DNA from: UMGS1649 sp045611765
GTDB taxonomy: Bacteria > Bacillota > Clostridia > TANB77 > CAG-465
Assembly: GCA_045611765.1 (NCBI GenBank)
Contig: JAZKXT010000006.1
Coordinates: 54,521-118,520 of the forward strand
DNA length: 64,000 nt
Direction of reading: 5' to 3'
Every line of letters starts with the position of its first letter. The first letter of the stretch is position 1. The notes beneath the pieces were generated by a model. It was not told the origin of the DNA, did not search any database, and was given only the letters and a program-made list of their open reading frames with translations. Positions 26,890-35,794 of this stretch are shown here, in pieces. Position numbers and translations under genes: made by a program.

Positions 26890-28200
26890 TTATTTCTTTA
26901 CAACTTGTTTCTTTAACATCTCTATAAATTCTATGTTGTTATCTGTTTTGGCAAACATGTTGAATATTTTTTCTGTTGTTTCTATTGCTTGTACTGAATT
27001 TTGATTTCCAATAAGTTTACGTATAATAGTACTTGCTTCTTGTTCCTCTTTAGATAACAGTAAGTCTTCCCTTCTAGATGAAGATTTTACAATATCTACT
27101 GCTGGGAATATTCTTCTTTCACTTAATTTTCTGTCTAAGTGTATTTCCATATTACCAGTGCCTTTGAATTCTTCAAATATAATATCGTCCATACGACTTC
27201 CTGTGTCTATTAAAGCTGTTCCTAGTATTGTTAAGCTTCCACCTTTTTCTATATTTCTAGCAGCTCCAAAGAACTTTTTAGGGAAATGTAGACACACTGG
27301 GTCAATACCACCAGACAATGTTCTTCCAGATGGTTCAACTGTTAAGTTATTTGCCCTTGCAAGTCTTGTTATACTATCTAAAAGTATTACAACATCTCTG
27401 TTGTGTTCGACTAGTCTTTTAGCTCTTTCTAGCACCATTTTTGCAACTCTAATATGATGCTCCGGAGATTCATCAAATGTTGAAGAAATAACTAAAGCAT
27501 CTATTGAACGTTCAATATCTGTTACTTCTTCCGGTCTTTCATCAATTAAAAGAACTATAAGAGTAACTTCTGGGTTATTTTTTCTAATACTTGTTGCTAT
27601 TTGCTTTAATATAGTTGTTTTTCCCGCTTTTGGTGGAGCAACTATCATACCGCGACTGCCTTTTCCTATTGGTGCTAGTATATCTAGTATTCTCATAGTA
27701 GTATCTGTTCCATTTTCTAGTTTTAACTTCTCATTTGGATATATTGGAATTAAAGCATCAAACGCCTTTCTTTTTAAAGCTACATCTACTCTGTCATTAT
27801 TTATTCCTTCTATAAATATCATGGAAGGGAATTTATTTGCTGGTTCTGTAGTAAAACGTGCAATACCCCTTAACATATCTCCTGTAGACAAATTAAATCT
27901 TCTTATTTGCATAGCAGACACATATACGTCACGGTTTCCAGAAAGTAGATTATCACTTCTTAAGAAACCATATCCATCTGGTAACACTTCTAGTATTCCT
28001 TCTGTTATAAAATCTGTTTCTGGATTTTCTATTTGTATGTCGTTTTTAGTTTCCAACTCTTTTTTCTCTTCTAGTTTTCCTATAATTTCCTCAACTAAAT
28101 ATTCTTTTTTTAGTCTTTCAAAACCGTCTAATTTTATTTTTGCGGCTATTTCTCTAAGTTCTGTTAATGTTGCTGCCTTTAAATATTCCTTGTTATACAT
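26890..28200 (-). CDS. rho: Transcription termination factor Rho
   Basis: Rho is the hexameric RNA helicase that ends many transcripts. The 436-residue product has a Rho-N helical domain (about 5-50), the cold-shock RNA-binding domain (EGILEVLPDGYGFLR, about 67-135), then the RecA-like motor with Walker A APPKAGKTT, Walker B VVILLDSITRLARA and the Q and R loops. It has no long disordered insert. The start overlaps the rimO stop by 8 bases, so translation is coupled; AAAGGAG precedes the ATG. Confidence 0.97.
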   Translation of the reverse strand: MYNKEYLKAATLTELREIAAKIKLDGFERLKKEYLVEEIIGKLEEKKELETKNDIQIENPETDFITEGILEVLPDGYGFLRSDNLLSGNRDVYVSAMQIRRFNLSTGDMLRGIARFTTEPANKFPSMIFIEGINNDRVDVALKRKAFDALIPIYPNEKLKLENGTDTTMRILDILAPIGKGSRGMIVAPPKAGKTTILKQIATSIRKNNPEVTLIVLLIDERPEEVTDIERSIDALVISSTFDESPEHHIRVAKMVLERAKRLVEHNRDVVILLDSITRLARANNLTVEPSGRTLSGGIDPVCLHFPKKFFGAARNIEKGGSLTILGTALIDTGSRMDDIIFEEFKGTGNMEIHLDRKLSERRIFPAVDIVKSSSRREDLLLSKEEQEASTIIRKLIGNQNSVQAIETTEKIFNMFAKTDNNIEFIEMLKKQVVKK

Positions 28201-29521
28201 TATTATCTCCTTTCACAAACTTGCATATGTAATCGTAACCTTTAGTTCCTATAATTTCCACGTTACACCATTCGCCTACAACTACATTTGCTATACTCGT
28301 TTTATTTATTTTAAGTAACATTTTAGGGTCTACATCCGGTGCATCCATATACGATCTACAAACAAAATACTTTTCGCTTTCATCTACGTCAGTAACTAGC
28401 ACCTCTATTTTTCTTCCAATATTTGATGTCATAAATTCATTTACAACCTTTTGTTGTTCTTGCATAAGAGTTTTGTATCTTGCCTTTTTAACTTTTTCTA
28501 GAACATCACCTGGCATTGTTTCGGCAACGGTATCATCCTCTTTAGAAAAAGTAAACGCCCCTATTCTTTCAAACTTCAAGTCGCGAACAGCCTCTATAAG
28601 CTCATTATAATCTTCTGTCGTTTCCCCTTGATACCCTACCATAAACGTGGTTCTAAGAACTGCTTCGGGTATTTCGTTACGGATTTTTTCTACAAGATCA
28701 TATACTTCCTTTTTATTTGTATGTCTATTCATAGCCTTTAACATTTTATCTGAAATATGTTGTAAAGGTATGTCGAAATATTTGCAAAGTTTTGGATTTG
28801 TTTTAAATTCATGAATAAGTTCATCTGTAATCTTACCCGGATACATATATAGTACTCTAATCCATTTTAATTTGTCTAACTTAGATAGCTCCTGAATCAG
28901 CTTATATAACATAGGCTTTCCATATAAGTCTAAACCATATGATGTTGTGTCTTGAGCTATTACAACAAGTTCTCGGATACCTTTGTTTACTAAAAACTTT
29001 GCTTCATCTACTATGTCTTCTATTTTTCTAGATTTAAGTTTTCCTCTAATTAATGGGATTGCACAATAATGGCAATTATTATTACATCCATCTGAAATTC
29101 TTAAATATGCTGTTGGGAATACGCTTGATACAATTCTATCTTTGAACTCTAACTTTGTTTTTATCTCTTTACTAAAATACTTAGAAAAAATCTTATCTAT
29201 ATTATTATACTCGTCTACACCAATTACTAAATCTACTTCCGGAAATTCTTTTTGGATTTCAGATTTATACCTTTTGGCTAGACAACCTGCAACAATTAAA
29301 TGTTTACATTTTCCTACCTTTTTATACTCAGCCATATCTAAAATGGTATCTATAGCCTCTTGTTTTGCAGATTTTATAAAGCCACATGTATTTACCATAA
29401 TGCACTCAGCTTCATTTAGATTTGTCTCTAACTCAAATCCAATGTTTTTCAAAAAGCCTAGCAACATTTCGCTATCTACTTCATTTTTTGCACAACCAAG
29501 TGTAACTAAACTAACTTTCAT
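28193..29521 (-). CDS. rimO: Ribosomal protein S12 methylthiotransferase RimO
   Basis: RimO is a radical SAM enzyme that adds a methylthio group to an Asp of ribosomal protein S12. The 442-residue product has the UPF0004 domain with Cys-containing LGCAKNEVDSE and VNTCGFI, the radical SAM motif CNNNCHYC, and a C-terminal TRAM domain. The 'CAKN ... DSE' spelling points to RimO rather than MiaB. The ATG at 29521 is chosen; the frame extending to 29596 runs through the promoter. It is the first gene of a rimO-rho pair. Confidence 0.95.
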   Translation of the reverse strand: MKVSLVTLGCAKNEVDSEMLLGFLKNIGFELETNLNEAECIMVNTCGFIKSAKQEAIDTILDMAEYKKVGKCKHLIVAGCLAKRYKSEIQKEFPEVDLVIGVDEYNNIDKIFSKYFSKEIKTKLEFKDRIVSSVFPTAYLRISDGCNNNCHYCAIPLIRGKLKSRKIEDIVDEAKFLVNKGIRELVVIAQDTTSYGLDLYGKPMLYKLIQELSKLDKLKWIRVLYMYPGKITDELIHEFKTNPKLCKYFDIPLQHISDKMLKAMNRHTNKKEVYDLVEKIRNEIPEAVLRTTFMVGYQGETTEDYNELIEAVRDLKFERIGAFTFSKEDDTVAETMPGDVLEKVKKARYKTLMQEQQKVVNEFMTSNIGRKIEVLVTDVDESEKYFVCRSYMDAPDVDPKMLLKINKTSIANVVVGEWCNVEIIGTKGYDYICKFVKGDNNV

Positions 29522-29540
29522 AGTTTTTGCCTCCAAATTA

Positions 29541-29568
29541 ATTATACCATAAATTGTAATAAATACAA
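29541..29568 (-). promoter_or_regulatory. Promoter of rimO-rho
   Basis: On the minus strand, TTGTAT (29563-29568), a 16-base spacer and TATAAT (29541-29546). Confidence 0.55.
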
Positions 29569-29609
29569 ATATTTTTACATGTTTTCCTGTTAGCACCTGC
29601 TAAAAAATA

Positions 29610-29632
29610 GAAGTTGGTTTATTACCAACTTC
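29610..29632 (-). terminator. Terminator of thrS
   Basis: GAAGTTGGT (29610-29618) and ACCAACTTC (29624-29632) form a stem followed by a T6 run on the minus strand, 20 bases after the thrS stop. Confidence 0.85.
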
Positions 29633-29651
29633 CTGTTATATCGATGTTATA

Positions 29652-31439
29652 TTAATGATTTAATTGTTCCTTTATTTCATTTTCAAGTTTTGCAATAACT
29701 TCATCGACTGTTAAAGTTCCTACTTTTTCTCCGCCGCGAGCAGTTAATGCAAGCGTTGACTCATTCATTTCATTGTCGCCTATTACTGCAAAATATGGAA
29801 CTTTTTCAAGTCTTGCTTCTCTTATCTTGTAACCTATTTTTTCGTTAGAACTATCTACTTCTACTCTAAATCCCGCTTGTTCTAGTTTTGCTTTAACTTC
29901 ATTTGCATATTCAATATGCGCATCAGATATAGTCAACAATTTTATTTGAGTCGGCGCAATCCAAAGCGGTAATGCTCCTGCATATTTTTCAATAATTAAC
30001 GCGAGCGTTCTTTCATAGCATCCAATTGAAGTTCTGTGAATAATATATGGATTCTTTTTAGCGCCATCACGGTCTACATATTCCATACCAAATTTTTCAG
30101 ATAGCATTTGGTCGATTTGGATAGTAATTAACGTGTCTTCTTTACCAAATACGTTCTTTATTTGTATATCTAGTTTTGGCCCGTAGAATGCAGCTTCTCC
30201 TACACCTTCTTTGTAATCAATACCGAGGTTATCTAGTATTTTTTTCATAACTCCTTGAGCCTCATCCCATTGTTCAACTGTCCCAATATATTTCTCTCTA
30301 TTGTCTGGATCCCATTTAGAGAACCTATACGATACATCTTCATATAACCCTAAACACTTTAACATATATATTGCAAGTTCCAAGCAGTGTTTGAATTCGC
30401 CTTCAAGCTGATCTGGGGTACACATTAAATGTCCTTCAGATATTGTAAATTGTCTTACACGGATAAGTCCATGCATTTCTCCTGAAGCTTCGTTTCTAAA
30501 CAAAGTAGACGTTTCATTAAGGCGCATTGGAAGGTCTCTATAGCTTCTTCCTCTATTTAAAAATACTTGGTATTGGAATGGGCAAGTCATCGGACGAAGC
30601 GCAAATACTTCATCGTCTTTTTCCTCATCTCCTAATACAAACATTCCATCTTTATAATGATCCCAGTGGCCAGAGATTTTGTATAGGTCAGATTTAGCCA
30701 TAAATGGAGTTTTAGTTAACTGCCAACCATGTTTAGCTTCTGTATCTTCAACAAATCTTTGAAGAAGTTGTATTACTTTAGCCCCCTTTGGAAGCATAAT
30801 TGGTAAGCCTTGGCCAATATAATCTACAGTTGTGAAAAATTCCATTTCTCTACCAAGTTTATTGTGGTCACGACGTTTAGCATCTTCCTGTTTTTCTATA
30901 TATTCCGTTACTTCTTGCTCTGTTGCAAAACATGTGCCATATATTCTAGTTAGCATTTTGTTCTTCTCAGAGCCCCTCCAATATGCGCCTGTTACAGACA
31001 TAAGTTTCACCGCTCCTACGTCTTTTACATTTAATAAGTGTGGTCCTCTACACATATCTGTAAACGGCCCGTTTTCATAGAAAGTAATTCGTGCTCCTTC
31101 TTCTAGTTCTTCTATTAATTCTAATTTGTATGGTTCGTCTTGCATTTTTTCCAATGCTTCATCTTTTGAAAGTTCATACACTTTCATCTCCTGCCCTTGA
31201 GAAATAATATTTTTCATTATATTTTCTATTTTCTTTAAATTCTCTGCAGTAATGCTTAGATTGTCGAAATCATAATAGAAGCCATTTTCTGTAGAAGGTC
31301 CTATTGCAAGTTTTACGTCAGGATACACTTTCTTTATAGCTTGTGCTAATACGTGTGATGCTGTGTGCCTAGCAACAGCAATGTTTTCATTGTAATCTGC
31401 TTCTATTATACTGCCATCATTATTTAATACTTTTATCAT
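29652..31439 (-). CDS. thrS: Threonyl-tRNA synthetase
   Basis: The enzyme charges tRNA-Thr. The 595-residue product has the editing domain (HTASHVLAQAIKKVYPD ... the HxxxH and C/H motifs), the class II catalytic core (motif 2 FRNEASGEMHGLIRVRQFT, motif 3 HRTSIGCYERTLALI) and the anticodon domain. It is shorter than the ~640-residue standard form because the N-terminal TGS domain is largely missing. The ATG at 31439 is used, after GAAGGAGGG; longer frames run into the T-box terminator. A T-box leader controls it. Confidence 0.97.
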   Translation of the reverse strand: MIKVLNNDGSIIEADYNENIAVARHTASHVLAQAIKKVYPDVKLAIGPSTENGFYYDFDNLSITAENLKKIENIMKNIISQGQEMKVYELSKDEALEKMQDEPYKLELIEELEEGARITFYENGPFTDMCRGPHLLNVKDVGAVKLMSVTGAYWRGSEKNKMLTRIYGTCFATEQEVTEYIEKQEDAKRRDHNKLGREMEFFTTVDYIGQGLPIMLPKGAKVIQLLQRFVEDTEAKHGWQLTKTPFMAKSDLYKISGHWDHYKDGMFVLGDEEKDDEVFALRPMTCPFQYQVFLNRGRSYRDLPMRLNETSTLFRNEASGEMHGLIRVRQFTISEGHLMCTPDQLEGEFKHCLELAIYMLKCLGLYEDVSYRFSKWDPDNREKYIGTVEQWDEAQGVMKKILDNLGIDYKEGVGEAAFYGPKLDIQIKNVFGKEDTLITIQIDQMLSEKFGMEYVDRDGAKKNPYIIHRTSIGCYERTLALIIEKYAGALPLWIAPTQIKLLTISDAHIEYANEVKAKLEQAGFRVEVDSSNEKIGYKIREARLEKVPYFAVIGDNEMNESTLALTARGGEKVGTLTVDEVIAKLENEIKEQLNH

Positions 31440-31699
31440 GTAAATCCCTCCTTCGCTTATGATAATAAGTAAATACGAATGCACCCCTATAGGCACATTA
31501 CCTACAGGGGTGCAAATTATATCTATTTACACGGTTCCACCCTATATTTTACTTAATTCACGATTTTACGAAATCAACGGTAGCTTTCACTACAAGCTCA
31601 GGGGTAGTCTTCAAAATGTCAACCTTCAAAAGCAGCTTTCAGCCACGACTGCTTCTCTCTGTTGTGTACGACAAATCTACTCGTCCCTTCAACGCTTAC
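31440..31699 (-). promoter_or_regulatory. T-box leader of thrS
   Basis: On the minus strand the leader holds the T-box core AGGGTGGAACCGTG (31530-31543), the Stem I elements GACGAGTAGA and AGAGAG, and a strong terminator stem GCACCCC ... GGGGTGC (31481-31513) just before the ribosome site. Uncharged tRNA-Thr would favour the antiterminator. An ACC triplet at 31603-31605 (in GACTACCCCTGAGC) is a candidate specifier codon for threonine; I did not fold Stem I fully. A TATAAT box lies at 31706-31711. Confidence 0.93.
31481..31513 (-). terminator. Regulated terminator of the thrS T-box
   Basis: GCACCCCTATAGG (31481-31493) pairs with CCTACAGGGGTGC (31501-31513) with one mismatch. It is the terminator half of the T-box switch. 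Confidence 0.9.
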
Positions 31700-31729
31700 A
31701 CATATATTATACTACTTAATACAAAAAAA

Positions 31730-32737
31730 TTAAATAGTTTTATCTATATTTTCTTTAATTTGTAATATTTTTTCTTCGTCTACTCCTGTTATTTCGTTTA
31801 TAAGAGAAACATCCAGGCCTTTCTTTAGCATATTTACTATGTGGCTATATTGTGTTTCCTCTTTTCCTTGTTCTTTTCCTACCGCTACTCCCTGTTCTAT
31901 GCCTCTGTCCAAGCCTTGTTGTATGCCTTGTTGTATGCCTTGTTGTATGCCTCGTTCTATACCTTGTTCAATTCCTTGTTCAATTCCTTGTTCAATTCCC
32001 TTTTGAATGCCTTCATTTAACCCTTTATGAAAAGTGTTATACTTTACGCTAGCCATATCTCTTAAAAATCGTTCTTTACCAGCTTCCGTATATTTTTCAG
32101 CTTCTATTGCGACCAATCTATCGAATTCGTCCATAGCCTTTGAAATGCTTTCATTAAAATCTTTTGCCATGTTCATCCACTCCTTATTTTGATCGTCAAT
32201 AAACGCCAACCATTGATTTAACTTGTCCCTCATATCCGGGTTAGATTTTCTAAACTTAGGTAATTCTATATAATGAAATCTAAGTTCGTTTATTATTACA
32301 TCTCTCCTATTAAGTTCATCTACTATAACGGTACTTGTTTTGTAATGCTCACTTTTTAAGAAATTGAAATCTGTAATGTATATTATTTCTACAGGTTTAA
32401 GTTCATCATAAGCTTCACCTATTTGCAACTGCTCGGATAAGAGTTTTCCAGCATAGAAAACCGTTCTTTTTATGTGATTAACTTCATCCCATCGTTGCAT
32501 TTCAACATCAATCTTGCTACCATCTTTAAGTGTTACTTCAATATCTAGCATTCCATATTTATTGTTTTCTCTTTCTTGTAACAACATTTTCTCGATTTGA
32601 ACAGTGGCAGATATTACCTCTCTTCCTATTATGGCTGAAATGAAATCACATAAAATATCTTCATTTCCTTTGGTTGTAAAAAGCTTCTTGAATAAATAGT
32701 CATTTTTGGGCGACAATCTGTTTGTGTTTATTTCCAA
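31730..32737 (-). CDS. Rpn/PD-(D/E)XK nuclease family protein with tetrapeptide-repeat tail
   Basis: The 335-residue product matches the Rpn / 'PDDEXK nuclease family transposase' group. It opens with RLSPKNDYLFKKLF and carries the nuclease core D-I-E-V-T ... I-D-V-E-M-Q (about 71-87). Residues ~243-286 are a run of G-I-x-x-G-I-E/Q-Q-like tetrapeptides encoded by near-identical 12-base units (about 31905-32010), then a C-terminal helix (ITGVDEEKILQIKENI). Family members cut DNA and promote recombination or act in phage defence; they are not true transposases. The start is a TTG after GGAGG. The repeat tail can change length by slippage. Confidence 0.87.
   Translation of the reverse strand: MEINTNRLSPKNDYLFKKLFTTKGNEDILCDFISAIIGREVISATVQIEKMLLQERENNKYGMLDIEVTLKDGSKIDVEMQRWDEVNHIKRTVFYAGKLLSEQLQIGEAYDELKPVEIIYITDFNFLKSEHYKTSTVIVDELNRRDVIINELRFHYIELPKFRKSNPDMRDKLNQWLAFIDDQNKEWMNMAKDFNESISKAMDEFDRLVAIEAEKYTEAGKERFLRDMASVKYNTFHKGLNEGIQKGIEQGIEQGIEQGIERGIQQGIQQGIQQGLDRGIEQGVAVGKEQGKEETQYSHIVNMLKKGLDVSLINEITGVDEEKILQIKENIDKTI
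31905..32010 (-). repeat. 12-base coding repeat in the Rpn-like gene
   Basis: About nine imperfect copies of a 12-base unit (TTGTTGTATGCC / TTGTTCAATTCC on the plus strand) encode G-I-E-Q or G-I-Q-Q tetrapeptides. Such runs expand and contract by strand slippage. Confidence 0.85.
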
Positions 32738-32763
32738 TCTTATACCTCCATTTTAACACATTA

Positions 32764-32778
32764 TTGGAAGCGCTTCAA
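32764..32778. promoter_or_regulatory. Palindrome upstream of the Rpn-like gene
   Basis: TTGGAAGCGCTTCAA contains the perfect palindrome GAAGCGCTTC, 27 bases before the TTG start. The shape is that of a LacI-family operator, but the match to the CcpA cre consensus is poor. The rest of 32779-32888 is AT-rich with no motif seen. Confidence 0.3.
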
Positions 32779-32888
32779 TATTTTTTGTTACTTTTCTAGA
32801 AAAAATTGTAATTCTTTACAGATAAAAAATTTAAATAAAATTCTTAGATTTAATTTTTCAGATAGAATCATTGGTTTGCATGCTAAAA

Positions 32889-32909
32889 CCACACACGTTT
32901 CGTGTGTGG
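32889..32909 (-). terminator. Terminator of the ruvB-queH-33021 operon
   Basis: CCACACACG (32889-32897) and CGTGTGTGG (32901-32909) form a 9-bp stem with a 3-base loop and a short T-run on the minus strand. Confidence 0.75.
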
Positions 32910-33020
32910 CATCATTATACAATCATATATAATATTTGACAAGCAAAAAACAATATTTTTTTACTCATAACTTTGTAAACATACACTCTCTAGCAACACA
33001 TTCATCGCATAAATCGACAA

Positions 33021-33875
33021 TTAGAGCTCTATAGTACTGCTCAACACTTGATAAAACTCGTTATTTTCTCTTAATTCTAAAACACTGTATGTAACATCAT
33101 TTCCTGTAGTTTCTTGAAGTATTATTTCAGGTTTTGTGTCATTATTTAGGTCCATTATAAATTTCAAGGAGTATACTGGCCATCTATCCGCGTCATTCGT
33201 ATCCCTAACGTAGGCGTATTTCACTAAATGCGCACGCCCCGCTGTAACATATACAACCGCGCTATATACGCCCAGTAGATTCGCCTTGTTGCTTGTAGCG
33301 CATATAATTTTATCCGTTACATTGTTTATGTTCGTACCATAAACTTCCGTAACTTTAACCGAACCGTTTATTAAATCGTAAGAGCCTATAGCATCTTGGA
33401 CATATTTTTCATCTTCGCTCGTCGCCTCTATCTTAGACATACCCGGAAGAACTGTTGAGCTATCTGATGCACTAATTGCTAAATAATTGCTTGGCAAACC
33501 TTCTTTAGCAATAGTTGTATAAATTACCGATTTACCATATCTTTTTAAGCTAGCTGTTTTATATGTTCCATACTTAGCATTTTCAGCAAACAAATCTATT
33601 TCGATTGCTGTTTTATCACTACTCGCATTATAGAATTTTTCTGCAGAAACCCATTTGTTGCCGTTAACACCGCCAAGTACAATTCCATTTACTATTATAA
33701 CATTAGAATTTGCCGCCTCAAATTTTGTTACATTATCCGCTGCGTTATCTACATTTTCAATAGTAATATAATTTCCGCTTAACGTATACCATACAAACAT
33801 ACCGCAGGCCACTATAACTAGCATAAAAAATATAGTCAAAAGCGGTAATACTATTCTCCTTTTATTCTTTTTCAC
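33021..33875 (-). CDS. Hypothetical membrane-anchored extracytoplasmic protein
   Basis: The 284-residue product has a basic start and one membrane helix (about 7-31), then an extracytoplasmic domain. Near the C-terminus, MDLNNDTKPEIILQE follows the D-x-N-x-D-x-x-x-E spacing of a calcium-binding or FG-GAP-like loop. Cys24 in LVIVACGMF does not give a convincing lipobox. The start is a GTG that overlaps the queH stop (GTGA), after GGAGG, so it is translationally coupled to queH. Function unknown; the coupling to ruvB-queH may only be shared expression. Confidence 0.75.
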   Translation of the reverse strand: MKKNKRRIVLPLLTIFFMLVIVACGMFVWYTLSGNYITIENVDNAADNVTKFEAANSNVIIVNGIVLGGVNGNKWVSAEKFYNASSDKTAIEIDLFAENAKYGTYKTASLKRYGKSVIYTTIAKEGLPSNYLAISASDSSTVLPGMSKIEATSEDEKYVQDAIGSYDLINGSVKVTEVYGTNINNVTDKIICATSNKANLLGVYSAVVYVTAGRAHLVKYAYVRDTNDADRWPVYSLKFIMDLNNDTKPEIILQETTGNDVTYSVLELRENNEFYQVLSSTIEL

Positions 33876-34444
33876 TTTTTCTTTCCTCCTTCGTCAATAG
33901 AAAAGATACAGCCACAATATTTTTGTCTATACAGTTCTAAATCTCGGGCTCTATGTTGGCCGTCCCAAAACATCGGCCTGAAATCTTTATACATAAATTT
34001 AACGTCATACTTATCTGCTAGCCTCTCGCAAACCTCACAAATAATCTCGTGCTTTTGATATGGGCTAATTAAAAGGGTTGTGGTAACTGCTGTATAACCA
34101 TTGTTCCTAGCATATTCAAAAACCCTTTCAAGACGAGAAGTATAACAATACTCACATCTTAATCTAAAACCATTTTCTTGAAAGCTTAATGCTTGTTTGG
34201 TCCAATCTAACAAATTGTATTCATCTATAAATATTCCTTGTTTGTTTTTAATGGTTAAAAACTGCTTTAATGTTTCTTTTCTTTGTTCGTATTCATATTT
34301 TGGGTGTATGTTTATGTTGTACCATATGACATCCATGTCCTCTATGTCATCTAGGTTGTATTCAATATAATTTTTCTCTATATCCTCATACACCGCAACC
34401 AGACAAGGCCCACAACAAGCGTGAACTAATAACTTATCCTTCAT
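33872..34444 (-). CDS. queH: Epoxyqueuosine reductase QueH
   Basis: QueH reduces epoxyqueuosine to queuosine in tRNA, replacing the cobalamin-dependent QueG. The 190-residue product shows the family cysteines: HACCGPC near the N-terminus, CEYCYTSRLE in the middle and KYCGC near the end, plus the RARDLELYRQKYC block of the former DUF208 family. These bind an Fe-S cluster and an extra iron. The ATG at 34444 overlaps ruvB by 11 bases. Both length and motif order fit the family. Confidence 0.92.
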   Translation of the reverse strand: MKDKLLVHACCGPCLVAVYEDIEKNYIEYNLDDIEDMDVIWYNINIHPKYEYEQRKETLKQFLTIKNKQGIFIDEYNLLDWTKQALSFQENGFRLRCEYCYTSRLERVFEYARNNGYTAVTTTLLISPYQKHEIICEVCERLADKYDVKFMYKDFRPMFWDGQHRARDLELYRQKYCGCIFSIDEGGKKK

Positions 34445-35438
34445 ACGGCACCCCCATATGTTGATATGCAAGACGTGTAAGCATTCTGCCTCTAGGCGTT
34501 CTATTTACAAAACCAATTTGCATAAGATAAGGTTCATATACATCCTCTATTGTGTCTTTATCTTCTCCAATGGCTGCAGCTAAGGCCTCAAGTCCCACTG
34601 CTTTACCGTTAAATTTAGTTATCATAGTATCTAACAGTTTTCTATCTATGTCATCTAATCCATATTCATCAATTTCTAACGTGTCCAAAGTTTGCTTTGT
34701 AATGTTATAGTCTATATTAGACATATCTTGAACCTCTGCAAAGTCCCTTACTCTCTTTAAAAGCCTATTAGCTATTCTAGGAGTACCTCTGCTTCTAGAA
34801 CCGATTTCTTCCGCTGCTTCTTTAGATATTGGTATTTCCAGTATATTAGCACTTCTTGTTACAATTGTTGCAAGTTCCTCTACAGAGTATAAGTTTAATC
34901 TGTGTATTATTCCAAATCTATCTCTTAAAGGACCAGATAACGAACCAGCTTTAGTAGTAGCTCCGACCAAAGTAAACTTAGGAAGGTCTATTCTAATGCT
35001 TCTAGCAGATGGTCCTTTTCCTATCATTATATCTAAATTGCAATCTTCTAAGGCTGGATAAAGTACTTCTTCAACACTCTTTTTAAGTCTGTGTATTTCA
35101 TCTATAAAAAGCAAATCGTTTTCTTCAAGATTTGTAAGTATTGCAGCCAAATCTCCCGGCTTTTCTATGGCAGGACCTGATGTTATTTTTATATTTACTC
35201 CAAGTTCTGACGCGATAATATTTGCAAGGGTGGTTTTTCCCAGTCCCGGCGGTCCATATAACAAAACATGGTCTAAAGCTTCTTTGCGTTTTAAAGCAGC
35301 TTTAATATATATTTTCATATTTTCTTTTACCTTTGTTTGCCCAATATATTCTTCAAAGTTGTGTGGTCTTAAAGACACTTCAATTTTAGAATCTTCTTCT
35401 AAATCATATTCTGGCATTATTACTCTGTCTTCTGTCAT
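34434..35438 (-). CDS. ruvB: Holliday junction DNA helicase RuvB
   Basis: RuvB is the AAA+ ring motor that drives branch migration with RuvA. The 334-residue product begins with SLRPHNFEEYIGQ, has Walker A GPPGLGKTT, Walker B LFIDEIHRL, sensor 1 GATTKAGSLSGPLRDRFG and the C-terminal winged helix (GFVNRTPRGRMLTRLAY). GAGGTAAAT precedes the ATG. ruvA is not next to it; the first genes upstream are two small plus-strand genes. It leads a three-gene overlapping operon with queH. Confidence 0.98.
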   Translation of the reverse strand: MTEDRVIMPEYDLEEDSKIEVSLRPHNFEEYIGQTKVKENMKIYIKAALKRKEALDHVLLYGPPGLGKTTLANIIASELGVNIKITSGPAIEKPGDLAAILTNLEENDLLFIDEIHRLKKSVEEVLYPALEDCNLDIMIGKGPSARSIRIDLPKFTLVGATTKAGSLSGPLRDRFGIIHRLNLYSVEELATIVTRSANILEIPISKEAAEEIGSRSRGTPRIANRLLKRVRDFAEVQDMSNIDYNITKQTLDTLEIDEYGLDDIDRKLLDTMITKFNGKAVGLEALAAAIGEDKDTIEDVYEPYLMQIGFVNRTPRGRMLTRLAYQHMGVPYEG

Positions 35439-35459
35439 ATTTACCTCTTTTCTTAATGA

Positions 35460-35488
35460 ATTATATCAACAGCGCGTATAAATTGCAA
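35460..35488 (-). promoter_or_regulatory. Sigma-A-type promoter of ruvB
   Basis: On the minus strand, TTGCAA (35483-35488), a 17-base spacer and TATAAT (35460-35465). No GAAC-N4-GTTC LexA site was seen nearby. Confidence 0.7.
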
Positions 35489-35611
35489 GTAGAAAATACA
35501 AATGTTTCATTTAGTATAAATCACTAATAATTTTTGTAACAAATTATTTAAATCTTCATAAGATGTAATATATACAATGAAATATATTAATTGTATATGA
35601 AAGGAGTTCGC

Positions 35612-35779
35612 ATGTGGGGTACTAATAATAATCAAAACAATTCATTTATTTGGCTTATTTTACTAATACTTATCTTCTTTACTAATAGTTCATCAACACC
35701 AATTAGCCAAGCAAATTACTTTAAGCTTACAGATAATATTAATAACACTAACAATTTGCTAAACGGCTTCTTTAATTAA
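35612..35779 (+). CDS. Small membrane peptide, 55 residues
   Basis: AAAGGAG lies 5 bases before the ATG at 35612. The product starts MWGTNNNQNNSF, has one hydrophobic helix (FIWLILLILIFF) and an Asn-rich polar tail (NINNTNNLLNGFFN). It is followed after 15 bases by an even smaller Cys/Gly-rich gene, so the two are likely co-transcribed. Small Asn- and Gly-rich membrane peptides of this kind are common among sporulation genes of Bacillota, but nothing here proves it. Confidence 0.65.
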   Translation: MWGTNNNQNNSFIWLILLILIFFTNSSSTPISQANYFKLTDNINNTNNLLNGFFN

Positions 35780-35794
35780 AAGGAGGAATTTAAA

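Noticed and set aside
31730..32737. A transposase or insertion sequence
   Set aside because: The family name includes 'transposase', but no terminal repeats or target duplication flank it; it is an Rpn/PD-(D/E)XK nuclease-type protein.
32764..32778. CcpA cre site before the Rpn-like gene
   Set aside because: The palindrome lacks the flanking TG and CA at the right spacing, so only a generic operator-like palindrome is recorded.
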